Source: Mesobacillus jeotgali (lineage in GTDB: Bacteria; Bacillota; Bacilli; Bacillales; Cytobacillaceae). Taken from it: DNA of 64,000 nucleotides. A model generated the notes under the pieces. That model ran no database searches. It worked only from the letters and a program-made list of their open reading frames with translations, and was not told the origin of the DNA. Numbering within the stretch: position 1 is the stretch's first letter; the number at the start of each line of letters is the position of its first letter. The DNA lies in contig NZ_FVZC01000009.1 in assembly GCF_900166585.1 (NCBI RefSeq), positions 1,054,001-1,118,000 of the forward strand. The letters run 5' to 3'. Positions 1 to 8,557 of the stretch are shown here, in pieces. The position numbers and the translations under genes are program-made.

Positions 1-1
1 A

Positions 2-388
2 TGGGTCAGGGAGCAATATCAGCTAGATGGTCAAGAGTTTACGTGGACCTCAGCTTACAAAGGGGACGAAATCCCTGTACTGAATGGTAAGCAAATCATC
101 GTTTTGGAAGGCATTGAAGTGTGGATTCGACAAGAGACTCGAAGTATTGCTGCTGATGAAAGCCGGGAAACATGGCAGTCGATCATTCGGCAGTGGCTGC
201 AATGGGAAAGTAAGGACCAGCAGCGGAAACTGGTGCTAATAGGGAGTGACATTTCTAAAGGCATTGTTCCCATTGCTACCGAAGATCGATCATGGCGTGA
301 TACGACAGGATGGGTTTATCAAGACCTTGTATCAGCTGCTGAACGGGTTGACGTGATTTGGTATGGAATCAGTCAAAAACTAAAATAA
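2..388 (+). CDS. cobU: Adenosylcobinamide kinase/guanylyltransferase, C-terminal part
   Basis: The 5' end lies outside the window, so the P-loop is not visible; 128 C-terminal residues remain in frame 2. The tail shows the CobU pattern: an IVP motif, then an R..RD..G segment (DRSWRDTTGWVYQ) and a hydrophobic VDVIWYGIS strand. CobU phosphorylates adenosylcobinamide and activates it with GTP to AdoCbi-GDP, the acceptor for the lower ligand. It is followed 12 bp later by the corrinoid adenosyltransferase and then by alpha-ribazole genes, which fits an operon for cobalamin salvage. A cobalamin riboswitch would be expected upstream, outside the window. Family assignment is firm; the boundary is only the window edge. 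Confidence 0.85.
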   Translation, partial: WVREQYQLDGQEFTWTSAYKGDEIPVLNGKQIIVLEGIEVWIRQETRSIAADESRETWQSIIRQWLQWESKDQQRKLVLIGSDISKGIVPIATEDRSWRDTTGWVYQDLVSAAERVDVIWYGISQKLK

Positions 389-400
389 AGGGGAATGGAC

Positions 401-997
401 ATGAGATTATATACAAGAACAGGCGATAAAGGAAAAACAAGCATTATCGGAGGCCGTGTTGAAAAAGATGATATTCGTGTAGAAGCATACGGAACCGTAG
501 ATGAAGTGAACTGCTTTGTAGGCCAGGCTGTTACCCAGCTGGATCCTGCAATTTTTTCAGATGTCCTTGAAGATCTGGAAAAAATCCAGCATGAGCTATT
601 TGACTGCGGCGGTGACTTAGCAAATGTAACGAAGAACCGGGAGCTAAAACTGACAAAGGAATCCGTTGAATACCTTGAAAAGAAAATTGACGAACTGATT
701 GTGGAAGCTCCGAAGCTTGAGAGATTCATATTACCGGGAGGAGCTCCTGCTGCCGCTTCGATTCATCTTGCCCGGACCGTCACAAGAAGGGCTGAAAGGC
801 TAGTAGTTTCATTGTTGAAGTCTGACCCGGAAGTTTCGGAAACCGCTCTGCAATTTTTAAATAGATTGTCTGATTACTTCTTTGCTCTTGCCAGGGTGAT
901 TAACTTCAGACTCAATCTGCAGGATGTTGAATACGTACGAAGTGCCAAGGTATTCAGGGAGGGAAAGCGCAAGGAGGAAAAGCAGGGTGAAGAATAG
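401..997 (+). CDS. Corrinoid adenosyltransferase, PduO type
   Basis: ATP:cob(I)alamin adenosyltransferase of the PduO family, 198 aa. The N-terminus TRTGDKGKTSIIGG is the family ATP-binding signature, followed by EAYGTVDEVN, and further on LPGG and RRAERLVV, the usual trimer and active-site segments. It attaches the upper 5'-deoxyadenosyl ligand to cob(I)inamide or cob(I)alamin in the cytoplasm. An ATG at 395 is only 1 nt from the GGGG of the ribosome binding site, whereas the ATG at 401 has 7 nt spacing, so 401 is preferred. The 3' end overlaps the following transporter gene by 11 bp, indicating translational coupling. Role in the salvage operon is clear from neighbours. Confidence 0.92.
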   Translation: MRLYTRTGDKGKTSIIGGRVEKDDIRVEAYGTVDEVNCFVGQAVTQLDPAIFSDVLEDLEKIQHELFDCGGDLANVTKNRELKLTKESVEYLEKKIDELIVEAPKLERFILPGGAPAAASIHLARTVTRRAERLVVSLLKSDPEVSETALQFLNRLSDYFFALARVINFRLNLQDVEYVRSAKVFREGKRKEEKQGEE

Positions 998-1478
998 AAA
1001 GTTATCCTGGTTGGCTATGTTCATCGCCCTTTCGGCGGCGGGCGCTTTCATTAAGATCCCGGCAGTGATTGGGAGTGTGGCATTAGATTCCTTGCCTGCC
1101 CTGATGGCAGCCGGACTTTTAGGAGGACCAGCAGGAGCAGCAGTTGGGGGAATCGGTCACCTGCTATCTGCAATTATTGCTGGAATGCCGCTCGGACCTT
1201 TTCATTTCCTGGTTGGCGGTGAAATGGTTCTTCTTGTTTATGTTTACGGCTTGTTATATAGAAATGGCAAACCCTGGTCTGCCGCCGCTTTATTTATCCT
1301 GGGCAACAGCTTTGCCGCCCCGCTGCCGTTTATCATGTTAATGGGTAAGTCCTTTTACTTAGCTATTGTGCCATCATTGTTTATCGGTTCGATTTTAAAT
1401 ACTGTCCTTGCTTATGTCGTTTTGCCGAAGGTCGCTAGAGTGCTTGGACACCTCCTTCCATTTTCTAGACAAGCATAA
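987..1478 (+). CDS. cblT: ECF transporter S component, probable alpha-ribazole transporter CblT
   Basis: Membrane protein of 163 aa with about five hydrophobic segments, rich in Gly/Ala (LLGGPAGAAVGGIGHLLSA), typical of ECF S components. The GTG at 987 is placed 9 nt after AAGGAGG (971-977); an upstream ATG at 924 would lie inside the adenosyltransferase gene. It sits immediately before a PurM-like kinase of the CblS type. In Listeria and Geobacillus the CblT/CblS pair takes up and phosphorylates alpha-ribazole, as established by work from the Escalante-Semerena group. The energising EcfA/EcfT module is not in the window and is presumably shared. Substrate is inferred from the pairing. Confidence 0.78.
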   Translation: MKNRKLSWLAMFIALSAAGAFIKIPAVIGSVALDSLPALMAAGLLGGPAGAAVGGIGHLLSAIIAGMPLGPFHFLVGGEMVLLVYVYGLLYRNGKPWSAAALFILGNSFAAPLPFIMLMGKSFYLAIVPSLFIGSILNTVLAYVVLPKVARVLGHLLPFSRQA

Positions 1479-1508
1479 ACGGATTTATAGCATAGAGGGA
1501 GAAAGCAA

Positions 1509-2228
1509 ATGAGAGATATATTAGTGATTCCTTTCAATGAAGAAGAAAACCTGGTGATAGCCAGTGATAACAGCGGCTGTATTGGGATGAAGGAGGGTGA
1601 CGCGGTTCATGTTTCTTATAAAACCGTCGCCTACTATTCATTCAGAGTGGCCGTCATGGAATGCATAAGTGCGGGTGCCGAACCTTTTGCGGCTATTGTT
1701 CAGAACTTCTGCGGTGAGAGAGCCTGGGATGAACTTTTACAAGGCATTGAACAGGGAGTTCGTGAGCTTGGAAAGGTAGACATCAGGATTAACGGGAGCA
1801 CGGAAAGCAATTTTTCATTGAATCAATCTGCTGTTGGGATGTCGGTTTTGGGAAAAAGAAAATCAACCGAAAATACCGATAAGCTGACATATAACGCTCA
1901 GACCTGCCTAACTGTGATTGGCTCTCCGCTGGTCGGGCAGGAGGTAGTGGAAAGGGAAGAACAGGTTGTTCCTTTGTCTGTTTTTGCGCAGGTTTGCAAT
2001 TTGGATGGTGTGGTCACGATTCCTGTGGGCTCCAAGGGAATTCTTCATGAACTTAATACTCTTTTTGGGAATGTCACATTCAATGAAGAAAATGTGGATA
2101 CAACCATCCAAGTATTAAAATCTTCCGGCCCATCGACATGCTTTGTGGCGGTCTTTCCGGAACAAATCAAGAATGAACTTATTTCGATATCTGGCGGCTA
2201 TTTTCATGAAATTAACTACTCGGGGTGA
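1509..2228 (+). CDS. cblS: Alpha-ribazole kinase CblS (AIR synthase-related)
   Basis: 239 aa protein of the PurM/AIR-synthase-related fold. The N-terminus has an acidic nucleotide site ASDNSGCIGMKEGD, followed by the helix AVMECISAGAEP and later INGSTESNF. In the known pathway the enzyme phosphorylates alpha-ribazole to alpha-ribazole 5'-phosphate, bypassing CobT and de novo dimethylbenzimidazole activation. ATG at 1509 follows GAGGGAGAAAGCAA. It stands between the transporter and a CobC-type phosphatase, 3 bp before the latter, so the cells can import the lower-ligand nucleoside, phosphorylate it and attach it to AdoCbi-GDP. Other PurM-like kinases (thiamine monophosphate or selenophosphate type) are unlikely in this setting. 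Confidence 0.78.
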   Translation: MRDILVIPFNEEENLVIASDNSGCIGMKEGDAVHVSYKTVAYYSFRVAVMECISAGAEPFAAIVQNFCGERAWDELLQGIEQGVRELGKVDIRINGSTESNFSLNQSAVGMSVLGKRKSTENTDKLTYNAQTCLTVIGSPLVGQEVVEREEQVVPLSVFAQVCNLDGVVTIPVGSKGILHELNTLFGNVTFNEENVDTTIQVLKSSGPSTCFVAVFPEQIKNELISISGGYFHEINYSG

Positions 2229-2231
2229 AAC

Positions 2232-2864
2232 ATGCTTCATTTATATGTAATCAGACATGGTGAAACAGAATGGAATAAAGAAAAAAGAAGCCAGGGCAGA
2301 CTGGACTCTTCACTTACTGATAAAGGAAAAAAAGATGCCCTCTCTCTGGGAGCAAGGCTTCGGGACACAGAATTCCGGCAGATCCTTTCATCTCCTAGCG
2401 GGAGAACTTTAGAAACAGCCAGGCTGGTAAAAGGAGAGCGGATGATTCCGTTGATCACCGAAGAAAGGTTGATGGAAATCGATCTGGGAGCGTGGCAGGG
2501 AAAAACAGAGGATGAAGTCAAATATCTATACCCCGAAGAGTTCGAGGCGTACTGGAACGAGCCTGAAATCTATAAAAGCGTTGGTGGTGAAACATTTTTA
2601 CAGGTTCAGCAAAGACTAATGGAGTTTTTGCAGGATTTGGAGAAAACCGCGACAGATGGTAATGTCCTGATTGTTACTCATGGCGTTGTCATTAAAACCT
2701 TATACTTGCTATGCCGGAATTCTTCTTTGAAACACTTATGGGAGCCGCCATTCATCCATGGTACAAGCTTAACGATTTTATCGCTTGATGCCGGAAAAAA
2801 AGAGCTCCTGCTTGAAGCATGTGTTTCACATTCGACAGATTCAGGTATGGAAATAGATAAATAG
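2232..2864 (+). CDS. cobC: Histidine phosphatase, probable alpha-ribazole-5'-phosphate phosphatase
   Basis: Histidine phosphatase superfamily, 210 aa. The catalytic motif VIRHGETEWN is at residues 5-14, SSPSGRTLETA near 55, the acidic residue in MEIDLGAWQG near 80, and the second histidine in VTHGVVIK near 150. CobC removes the 5'-phosphate from adenosylcobalamin-5'-phosphate or alpha-ribazole phosphate in the last steps of the nucleotide loop pathway. It is the last gene of the cobalamin operon and starts 3 bp after the kinase stop, with GGGGTGAAAC as binding site. The superfamily call is certain; the substrate is inferred from the operon. No clear terminator follows. Confidence 0.82.
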   Translation: MLHLYVIRHGETEWNKEKRSQGRLDSSLTDKGKKDALSLGARLRDTEFRQILSSPSGRTLETARLVKGERMIPLITEERLMEIDLGAWQGKTEDEVKYLYPEEFEAYWNEPEIYKSVGGETFLQVQQRLMEFLQDLEKTATDGNVLIVTHGVVIKTLYLLCRNSSLKHLWEPPFIHGTSLTILSLDAGKKELLLEACVSHSTDSGMEIDK

Positions 2865-2988
2865 TAACCTTCAACCATAAGCAATATAGGTAAAATGATC
2901 AATGCCAGCATTATCGCTTGGGAAAATTATATTTTACATGATTTTATGATTTTGGAAGCAAGAATCCGAAGTGGTTTTCATCCTTAAC

Positions 2989-3092
2989 AATGCCTAAGAA
3001 AGTAGATTTAATAGACATTTCAGCGAGGAACTCTTTTCAAAATGTCTAAGAAAGTGTATTTAATAGACATTCAGAGAAGAACCATGTTCAAA
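2989..3092. repeat. 52-bp direct repeat pair with inner dyad (array A)
   Basis: Two imperfect copies start at 2991 (TGCCTAAGAAAGT) and 3043 (TGTCTAAGAAAGT), exactly 52 bp apart; the segment ATTTAATAGACATT recurs at 3006 and 3058, again 52 bp apart. In the second copy AATGTCTA at 3041 pairs with TAGACATT ending at 3071 (8 bp, 15-nt loop). A separate small hairpin AGAACCA/TGGTTCT follows at about 3078-3103. The rest of the 382-bp gap between the phosphatase and the WGR-like gene shows no gene. This is the smallest of five arrays in the window with the same period. Confidence 0.7.
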
Positions 3093-3246
3093 GAGTGGTT
3101 CTCTTTAAGGAGAGGAGAGAACCCAAAAAATCAATACCAAAAGACAGACTTATCAGCACTTTTGGACGGTCTTTTTGATTGTTAAAATAAAGTTTGAGTT
3201 GAACCTTTTATTGCAATGCTAAAAAAAACGATATGGGGTGCTAATC

Positions 3247-3786
3247 TTGATTAAGATGATTAAAAAGACTGATGTTGAAGTTTTGTATTGGGAAATCTGG
3301 CAAGATGGTAAAACACTGGTCATTCATTACGGTACTATTGGAGATATTGGTGAGACTGATGAAAAGAAACTTTCACTATTCCAAAAGGCAGGAAAGTTAA
3401 TGAATGAATTAGCAGAAGAAAAAGCTAGTGAGGGATACGATTATCTAGATGAAGATGAACTATTCGAACTTGTAGTTCAGTACAGCTATGAAGAAGACCG
3501 GATGGAAGCAACTCTGGAAAAACGACATCATGTTGAGGATTTAATGAATGAATGTTTAGGCTGGACAGGCAACGGTTCTTGTGATGGCGGAGATATCGGC
3601 AGTGGTACAGCTAATATTTTCAACTATGTTGTCGATGTTAAGAAAGCAACACGAACAATCATAGAAGAATTAAAGAATAACAACCTGCTTGAAGGAGTAA
3701 AAATAGCTTATTTAAACCCTGAAGACGAGGAATACCTCGCTTTGTATCCGGAAGGTACAGAGTTGGCCTTATGTAAAAGGCATTGA
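3247..3786 (+). CDS. WGR-domain-like protein, function unknown
   Basis: 179 aa acidic protein. Residues 10-60 resemble a WGR domain: YWEIWQDGKTLVIHYGTIGD, then GET and an EEKASEGYDYL helix end, where WGR proteins have ...eK...GY. The C-terminal half (NECLGWTGNGSCDGGDIGSG) is a separate glycine-rich domain I do not recognise. The TTG at 3247 lies 6 nt after GGGGTG; the GTG at 3238 has no binding site of its own and ATG 3256 is too far. It stands alone between the cobalamin operon and a secreted protein gene. WGR domains bind DNA ends or nucleic acid in other proteins, but no activity is claimed here. Confidence 0.7.
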   Translation: MIKMIKKTDVEVLYWEIWQDGKTLVIHYGTIGDIGETDEKKLSLFQKAGKLMNELAEEKASEGYDYLDEDELFELVVQYSYEEDRMEATLEKRHHVEDLMNECLGWTGNGSCDGGDIGSGTANIFNYVVDVKKATRTIIEELKNNNLLEGVKIAYLNPEDEEYLALYPEGTELALCKRH

Positions 3787-3960
3787 GGCATCTGTCTGAA
3801 AACATTTTCCCAATAAAAATAAGACAAATAGGGTTTTAAGAAAATGTTTTTAGGAGCACCTTCCTATTTTTACAAAAAATAGAATTGGTTCTTTGTGAAC
3901 TTTTTCAGAATCTCCTTCTGCTGTATTCTTAGTAATTAACTAGGAAAAGGAGGTTTTTCA

Positions 3961-5358
3961 ATGTTAAAACTATCGTCAAAAGTACTTGCCGGAACTCTGG
4001 CTATTACTCTGGCAGGCACAAGTCTCGCCTGGGCCTGTGAGGATGGGCAAAAAAGTTATATTGAAGCTGGAGTTTCGACATTTGGCGGAATTCCACAAGT
4101 TAAGGGTTCTAAAAACTTTATGAATCTCCAGGAGACTGCCGCAGTGCCATTGAAGGAACTAAAAGGTTCGTCTGTAACTACTGCTGATGTGTTTGCCCAT
4201 AAAGGATATGCCTATCTGGGAACACATAGAGGAAAAATGACAAACGAGGGAGTCCGGATTTTTGACATGAAAGATCCTGCGAATCCTAAGGAAGTAGCTG
4301 TCATTGGGAATGATATTCCGGGAACTTGGCAGGAAAAAGTTATTGTTCAATCCGTGAGTACCCCGGCTTTCCAGGGCGATATCGCAGCGATTAGTGTACA
4401 AAGGGTTGATAAGGAACGATATGGCTATGAAGGAGAAACGTCTCCGAATGGCGGAGTTGTGCTTTATGATGTCACAAATCCTGCTTCACCAAAGAAATTA
4501 GGCTTTTGGAAAACCCCTTCAAACCTGCCAACTGGCACGCATGAATTCTGGCTGACTGAGCAAAACAATCGTTTGCTGCTGCTTGCAACTAACTACCAGG
4601 CAAAAAGATACAAAGACCAGGGAGTAACAGTGAATGATTTCTCCATTGTCGATGTGACAGATCCAACGCAGCCAAAAGATTTGTCCAATTGGGATCCAAC
4701 AGAAGTAGGCGGTGCTTTTGACGGTAATTATACATATAAGGATGAGACAGGAGCGTCAAGGACTGCATTCCTTCACAGTGTAATTGCCGACGAGACAGGT
4801 AAATATGCATATCTGTCCTACTGGGATCTCGGTACGATCATTTTAAATATTGAAGATCCGGAAAATCCAAAATTCGTAGGCCGCACTAAATTCGAACGTG
4901 ACGTTCAGGGAGCCGCGCATTCAGCCGCACTAGCTCATGGGGGAAATATCCTCATCGAAACAAGAGAAGTGTTCAATCCTGATCCACATGATCCAGAATT
5001 CGAAAGAGGATGGGGATATGTACGAGTCTATGATATTAAGGATAAGAGCAATCCAGTTTTGCTGAGCACCTTCCGAACTCTGAATTCCGCTGTCCAAATT
5101 AAAGCAGGGGAAAGACAGCCAGGAACCTATACTGTTCACGACCCGAAAGTTAGAGGAAACACTCTATATCTGTCACATTATTCAGATGGTATTCGAATGG
5201 TCGACCTGACAGATCCAAGCAACCCGGTTGAAGTCGGTTCCTATGTATCCGATAAAGCAAATGTGTGGGGAGTATTTGTTGATCGGAATTATATCCTTGC
5301 TTCGGATATGGGCCAGGGATTGAAGGTACTTCAGAAGGTTGGAACAGGGTTAAGATAA
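3961..5358 (+). CDS. Secreted LVIVD-repeat beta-propeller protein
   Basis: 465 aa. The N-terminus (MLKLSSKVLAGTLAITLAG then ACED) is a signal peptide cleaved about residue 25. The body has repeated strands of the LVIVD type: VRIFDMKDPANPKEVA, VVLYDVTNPASPKKLG, FSIVDVTDPTQPKDL, IILNIEDPENPKFVG, VRVYDIKDKSNPVLL and IRMVDLTDPSNPVEVG, about six blades. Such proteins are exported and thought to be protein-interaction propellers; no enzyme residues are evident. Start ATG follows AAAAGGAGGTTTTTCA. It is monocistronic, with a strong hairpin terminator after it. Specific function unknown. Confidence 0.85.
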   Translation: MLKLSSKVLAGTLAITLAGTSLAWACEDGQKSYIEAGVSTFGGIPQVKGSKNFMNLQETAAVPLKELKGSSVTTADVFAHKGYAYLGTHRGKMTNEGVRIFDMKDPANPKEVAVIGNDIPGTWQEKVIVQSVSTPAFQGDIAAISVQRVDKERYGYEGETSPNGGVVLYDVTNPASPKKLGFWKTPSNLPTGTHEFWLTEQNNRLLLLATNYQAKRYKDQGVTVNDFSIVDVTDPTQPKDLSNWDPTEVGGAFDGNYTYKDETGASRTAFLHSVIADETGKYAYLSYWDLGTIILNIEDPENPKFVGRTKFERDVQGAAHSAALAHGGNILIETREVFNPDPHDPEFERGWGYVRVYDIKDKSNPVLLSTFRTLNSAVQIKAGERQPGTYTVHDPKVRGNTLYLSHYSDGIRMVDLTDPSNPVEVGSYVSDKANVWGVFVDRNYILASDMGQGLKVLQKVGTGLR

Positions 5359-5433
5359 AGTTAGGTATAAAATATTGCAAAATTGTTTAAGCTTCTTAGA
5401 TTAAGAAGAACATTTAAAAAACTTGTTTACTTT

Positions 5434-5469
5434 AAAAAGATGATTCCTGAAACGGGGGGTCATCTTTTT
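5434..5469 (+). terminator. Terminator after the LVIVD gene
   Basis: Perfect 10-bp inverted repeat AAAAAGATGA (5434-5443) and TCATCTTTTT (5460-5469) with a 16-nt loop ending in GGGGGG. The arm ends in a T run, as in an intrinsic terminator; the A run on the other side lets it work in both directions. Confidence 0.8.
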
Positions 5470-5511
5470 GCTTGCGTATCGAGTGAGTGCAGTGGGTGCA
5501 GGTAACGTATT

Positions 5512-5557
5512 AAAAAGACCCTGTGAATCAGACTTTAACTTGTCTAATTCACAGGGT
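5512..5557 (-). terminator. Terminator of the acetamidase/formamidase gene
   Basis: ACCCTGTGAAT (5518-5528) pairs with ATTCACAGGGT (5547-5557), and AGAC/GTCT inside the loop extends the stem. On the minus strand it is followed by CTTTTTA, so it ends transcription of the gene that stops at 5581. Confidence 0.85.
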
Positions 5558-5580
5558 ACTGTATAACAGCTTTTATAAGA

Positions 5581-6891
5581 CTAGATTTCTAATAATTCAC
5601 GATAATGGTCTTTAACCAAATGCGTTAATCCTAATTGGTCAAGATAGCTCGTGGGAGCAAGGAAGGTGACGGTAACGACTCCTGGGTGACGGCCGATTTC
5701 AATAGAACCTGTAATGGTGGCTCTGTTCATCACCTCAGGCACTGAGATTCCAAAAGCCTCAGCTGCACGCTGTAAGCCATTTTCAGTTGCTTCGTTCAGG
5801 TTGGCTCCTGTTCCAATGAAGGAAATGGGCATTGATTCCTCCAGCTTGCGGACTCCCCATTGCTTAGCTATATTCTGTGCAGATTCTTTTTCTTTTTTTG
5901 TAATTGGTTTAGCCAGGTAAGGGAGGTCTTCGCCAACGGGGAGCAGGATAGGACCATTGATGTTCAATCCTTTAATGACGATTGTTTGAAGGGTGACAAT
6001 GCCGGATACATCTGTTGTATGGCCAGCTATTTCACCATCCCCCTGCATGGCATGCATATCCCCGATATATACACCGCCGCCTTTTACTTTTACCGGGCAG
6101 ATCAGGATTGCACCTTCACGAACCCTGTTAATATCCATATGGCCATCAGTACGGTCTGCAAGCTGCTCCAATGTTATGCCGTATTCGTGAGGGGCATTAA
6201 CAAGGAACTGGCCAAAGTCACCCGCATTATGAGAATCGGGCAAGGCTCTTCCAGGTGTTGTCCCCAGCTGGCCAAGGAAAGGACGAAGCCTTGCAACTGT
6301 TCCGACCAGATCATGAGGGGCAAATGCGACAATCGGGTTCTGCACAGAATTTTCCGGAGTGTTCATAAATGCGCGTCCTTGGTTAGCGGCTTCTTCGGCC
6401 GCTTCTTTATGTAATGTGACACCCACCTGTCTGTTGGAATCGAACGCGATTGTATAGCCATTTGTAAAAACAAAAGGGGTCACATCAGTATCGCATTTAG
6501 CGCATCGAACTGACTCCGGTCCAGTACCTACTACCTTTGTCTCTGGATAAAGCTCCCCGCAGCCCGGGCATTTAACAGCGACAAACGGATCGCCCACAAA
6601 CCTGCCCTCAACAGGTGAATCGTTCCCAGAGGAGGTGCCCATGGAGGTGACCTGTACAGACTTTATTCGAATAGCAATCGCGTCGCCGACTTCAGCCCCT
6701 TCTACAAATACCGGTTTAGTAACTTCATGTCCGCCGCGAATACACGGTGTAATCATTGGCCCCCAACACCCTGGCGTCGTATTGGCAATAATATGGCCGC
6801 CATTTTTGACTGGTCCCAGCATTTCCTGCTCGGGATCAAGGATTCCATTCGTAAATTCATTAACATACACTGTTTGCCGCGCTTCTCTCAC
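5581..6891 (-). CDS. Acetamidase/formamidase family protein
   Basis: 436 aa amidase of the FmdA/AmdA family, which releases ammonia from formamide or short aliphatic amides. Family segments are GHIIANTTPGCWGP near 33-45, the central HAMQGDGEIAGHTTD acidic/histidine stretch, and GRHPGVVTVTFLAPTSYLD near the C-terminus. Residues 108-133 carry C-x2-C-x18-C-x2-C (CPGC and CAKC), a zinc-ribbon-like insert. The GTG start has AAAGGGTGA 6 nt upstream. It is transcribed alone; a TATAAT on the minus strand lies at 6929-6934 with no good -35. No amide transporter is adjacent. Family call is firm; the preferred substrate cannot be told from sequence. Confidence 0.9.
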   Translation of the reverse strand: MREARQTVYVNEFTNGILDPEQEMLGPVKNGGHIIANTTPGCWGPMITPCIRGGHEVTKPVFVEGAEVGDAIAIRIKSVQVTSMGTSSGNDSPVEGRFVGDPFVAVKCPGCGELYPETKVVGTGPESVRCAKCDTDVTPFVFTNGYTIAFDSNRQVGVTLHKEAAEEAANQGRAFMNTPENSVQNPIVAFAPHDLVGTVARLRPFLGQLGTTPGRALPDSHNAGDFGQFLVNAPHEYGITLEQLADRTDGHMDINRVREGAILICPVKVKGGGVYIGDMHAMQGDGEIAGHTTDVSGIVTLQTIVIKGLNINGPILLPVGEDLPYLAKPITKKEKESAQNIAKQWGVRKLEESMPISFIGTGANLNEATENGLQRAAEAFGISVPEVMNRATITGSIEIGRHPGVVTVTFLAPTSYLDQLGLTHLVKDHYRELLEI

Positions 6892-7254
6892 TATAAGTCA
6901 CCCTTTCTGAATTTTCAGTCTCTACCTTATTATAGTGCTATTTATTGAGAGAGGCGAAAGAAAAGCATTACAGATACGAAACATGGGAATCCTTATTTAA
7001 GGAAGTGCTTTATACCCAGTTTATTAATATTTCAATGTAATACAAGTTAAACGTTAATTAGGTGGTAAAGGGAATTTGCCTCCACATAAATTAATAAATT
7101 CTTATCTTAAAATGTTATAAATGGAAATATGTTAATTTAAATTGCTTTTTGATGGAAACTACAGTTCACCTTAAAAGTTACCAGGCTTGCAACCAAATTA
7201 CCATTCAGTCAAAAAGGGAGAGGGACGCTGTTAATTTCCTTACTATCTCAACAT
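6892..7254. other. Intergenic region upstream of the amidase gene
   Basis: AT-rich, with no open frame supported by a binding site. The only signal seen is a minus-strand TATAAT at 6929-6934, 38 bp before the amidase start, without a convincing -35 box. An activator or alternative sigma factor may be needed, but no operator was recognised. Confidence 0.4.
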
Positions 7255-7286
7255 AAAAAGCCATCCACTATTGCAATTGGAAGGCT
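7255..7286 (-). terminator. Terminator of the MFS transporter gene
   Basis: Read on the minus strand, AGCCTTCC pairs with GGATGGCT with one internal mismatch across a short loop, followed by TTTTT. It lies 57 bp after the stop of the MFS gene at 7343. Confidence 0.65.
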
Positions 7287-7342
7287 AAGAAGTGTGCTAA
7301 TTTAGTTTTGTACGCGAAGAACCTTCGAGGGTTTTGTTATTT

Positions 7343-8557
7343 TTATGAAACTTTATGAGGGAAAACTTCAATTCTCTCATTTGAAATTGCCCCTAAGCGA
7401 ATCGAAATGATGAAGGCAATGATAGCAAGGGATGAAATCATCACAACGACACCCAACCAGCCAAAATGACTGTACAATGTTCCGCTGGCTGTTCCTCCGA
7501 TACTTCCCCCTGAATAATAGCAAAATAAATATAGAGAGGCTGCTTGAGCCTTATTGTTGGAAGCCAATTTACCCACCCAACTGCTTGCAATAGAATGACC
7601 GGCAAAATATCCAAAAGTAAAGACCGCAATGCCTATTATCTTGAGCCAAATATCATGAATTAAAGTGATGCAAACTCCTGAGAAAAAAATAATTAACGAG
7701 AGCTGCAGAATTTTCCCTCTGCCGTATTGATCAGATAACATTCCCATCCACGTAGAACTTAAAGTTCCAACAATATATACGATAAAAATGAATCCAACCA
7801 ATGTTTGACTAAGTGAATAAGGAGGTTTAATGAGATCAAATCCGATATAGTTATATAGGGAAACAAAGCCTCCAGATAATAAGAATCCTATTAAAAAGAT
7901 ATAAACAAGACCGGGTGATTTTAAATGACTGAGTAAATTGGTCGTAAATTGTTTTATTTTAAAGGATTGCGGTTCAAAATGAGATGAATTAGGGAGGAGT
8001 AACCAAAAAATAACCGTTCCAAGTAAACTGATCAATCCAATTCCCATTAATGCTACATGCCAGCTAAAGTAATCCGTTAATATTCCATTTAAAATACGTC
8101 CAGCCATTCCCCCTATAGAATTACCGCTAATGTATAATCCCATTGCCATCCCTAAACTTTTTGGTTCAATCTCTTCTCCTAAATAAGCCATTGCTACTGC
8201 TGGAAGCCCGGCAAGTGTGATTCCTTGTAATATCCTCGTGACAATCAGCAGATTGAAATTAGGGACAAACCCTATTAACACGGAAAGTAGAGATGATGCA
8301 ACCAGAGACATGGTCATTATTTTTTTGCGTCCATATATTTCCGATAAAGAACCAGCAAATAACAGGCTGAAAGCCAATGCTATTGTCGCAGATGTTTGAG
8401 TTAAACTTGATACGGCAGGGGAAACATGAAATTCATTTGCGATATCAGGGAGCAGTGGCTGAGTGCCCCAAAGCAGAGCAAAGGTACAGAAGCCGCCTGC
8501 AAACAAAGCAAAATTCACCATTTTAAATTCGCGTGTTCCACGTTTTATGTAAGTCAT
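7343..8557 (-). CDS. MFS transporter, DHA1/YybF-like
   Basis: 404 aa with about twelve membrane segments. The loop between helices 2 and 3, GSLSEIYGRKKIM, is the MFS signature (G-x3-D/E-x2-G-R-R/K), and TRILQGITLAGLPAVAMAYLGEE is the antiporter-type helix 4-5 region. The sequence resembles B. subtilis YybF and E. coli YgaY type drug/metabolite proton antiporters. AAGGAG precedes the ATG by 12 nt. The gene stands alone between an amidase and a DedA gene and has its own terminator. The exported compound cannot be inferred. Confidence 0.88.
   Translation of the reverse strand: MTYIKRGTREFKMVNFALFAGGFCTFALLWGTQPLLPDIANEFHVSPAVSSLTQTSATIALAFSLLFAGSLSEIYGRKKIMTMSLVASSLLSVLIGFVPNFNLLIVTRILQGITLAGLPAVAMAYLGEEIEPKSLGMAMGLYISGNSIGGMAGRILNGILTDYFSWHVALMGIGLISLLGTVIFWLLLPNSSHFEPQSFKIKQFTTNLLSHLKSPGLVYIFLIGFLLSGGFVSLYNYIGFDLIKPPYSLSQTLVGFIFIVYIVGTLSSTWMGMLSDQYGRGKILQLSLIIFFSGVCITLIHDIWLKIIGIAVFTFGYFAGHSIASSWVGKLASNNKAQAASLYLFCYYSGGSIGGTASGTLYSHFGWLGVVVMISSLAIIAFIISIRLGAISNERIEVFPHKVS

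Noticed and set aside
1144..1341. Frame of 65 codons inside cblT
   Set aside because: It lies wholly within the transporter gene in another frame and has no binding site.
5860..6414. Plus-strand frame of 184 codons
   Set aside because: It is antisense to the intact acetamidase/formamidase gene and has no domain or binding site.
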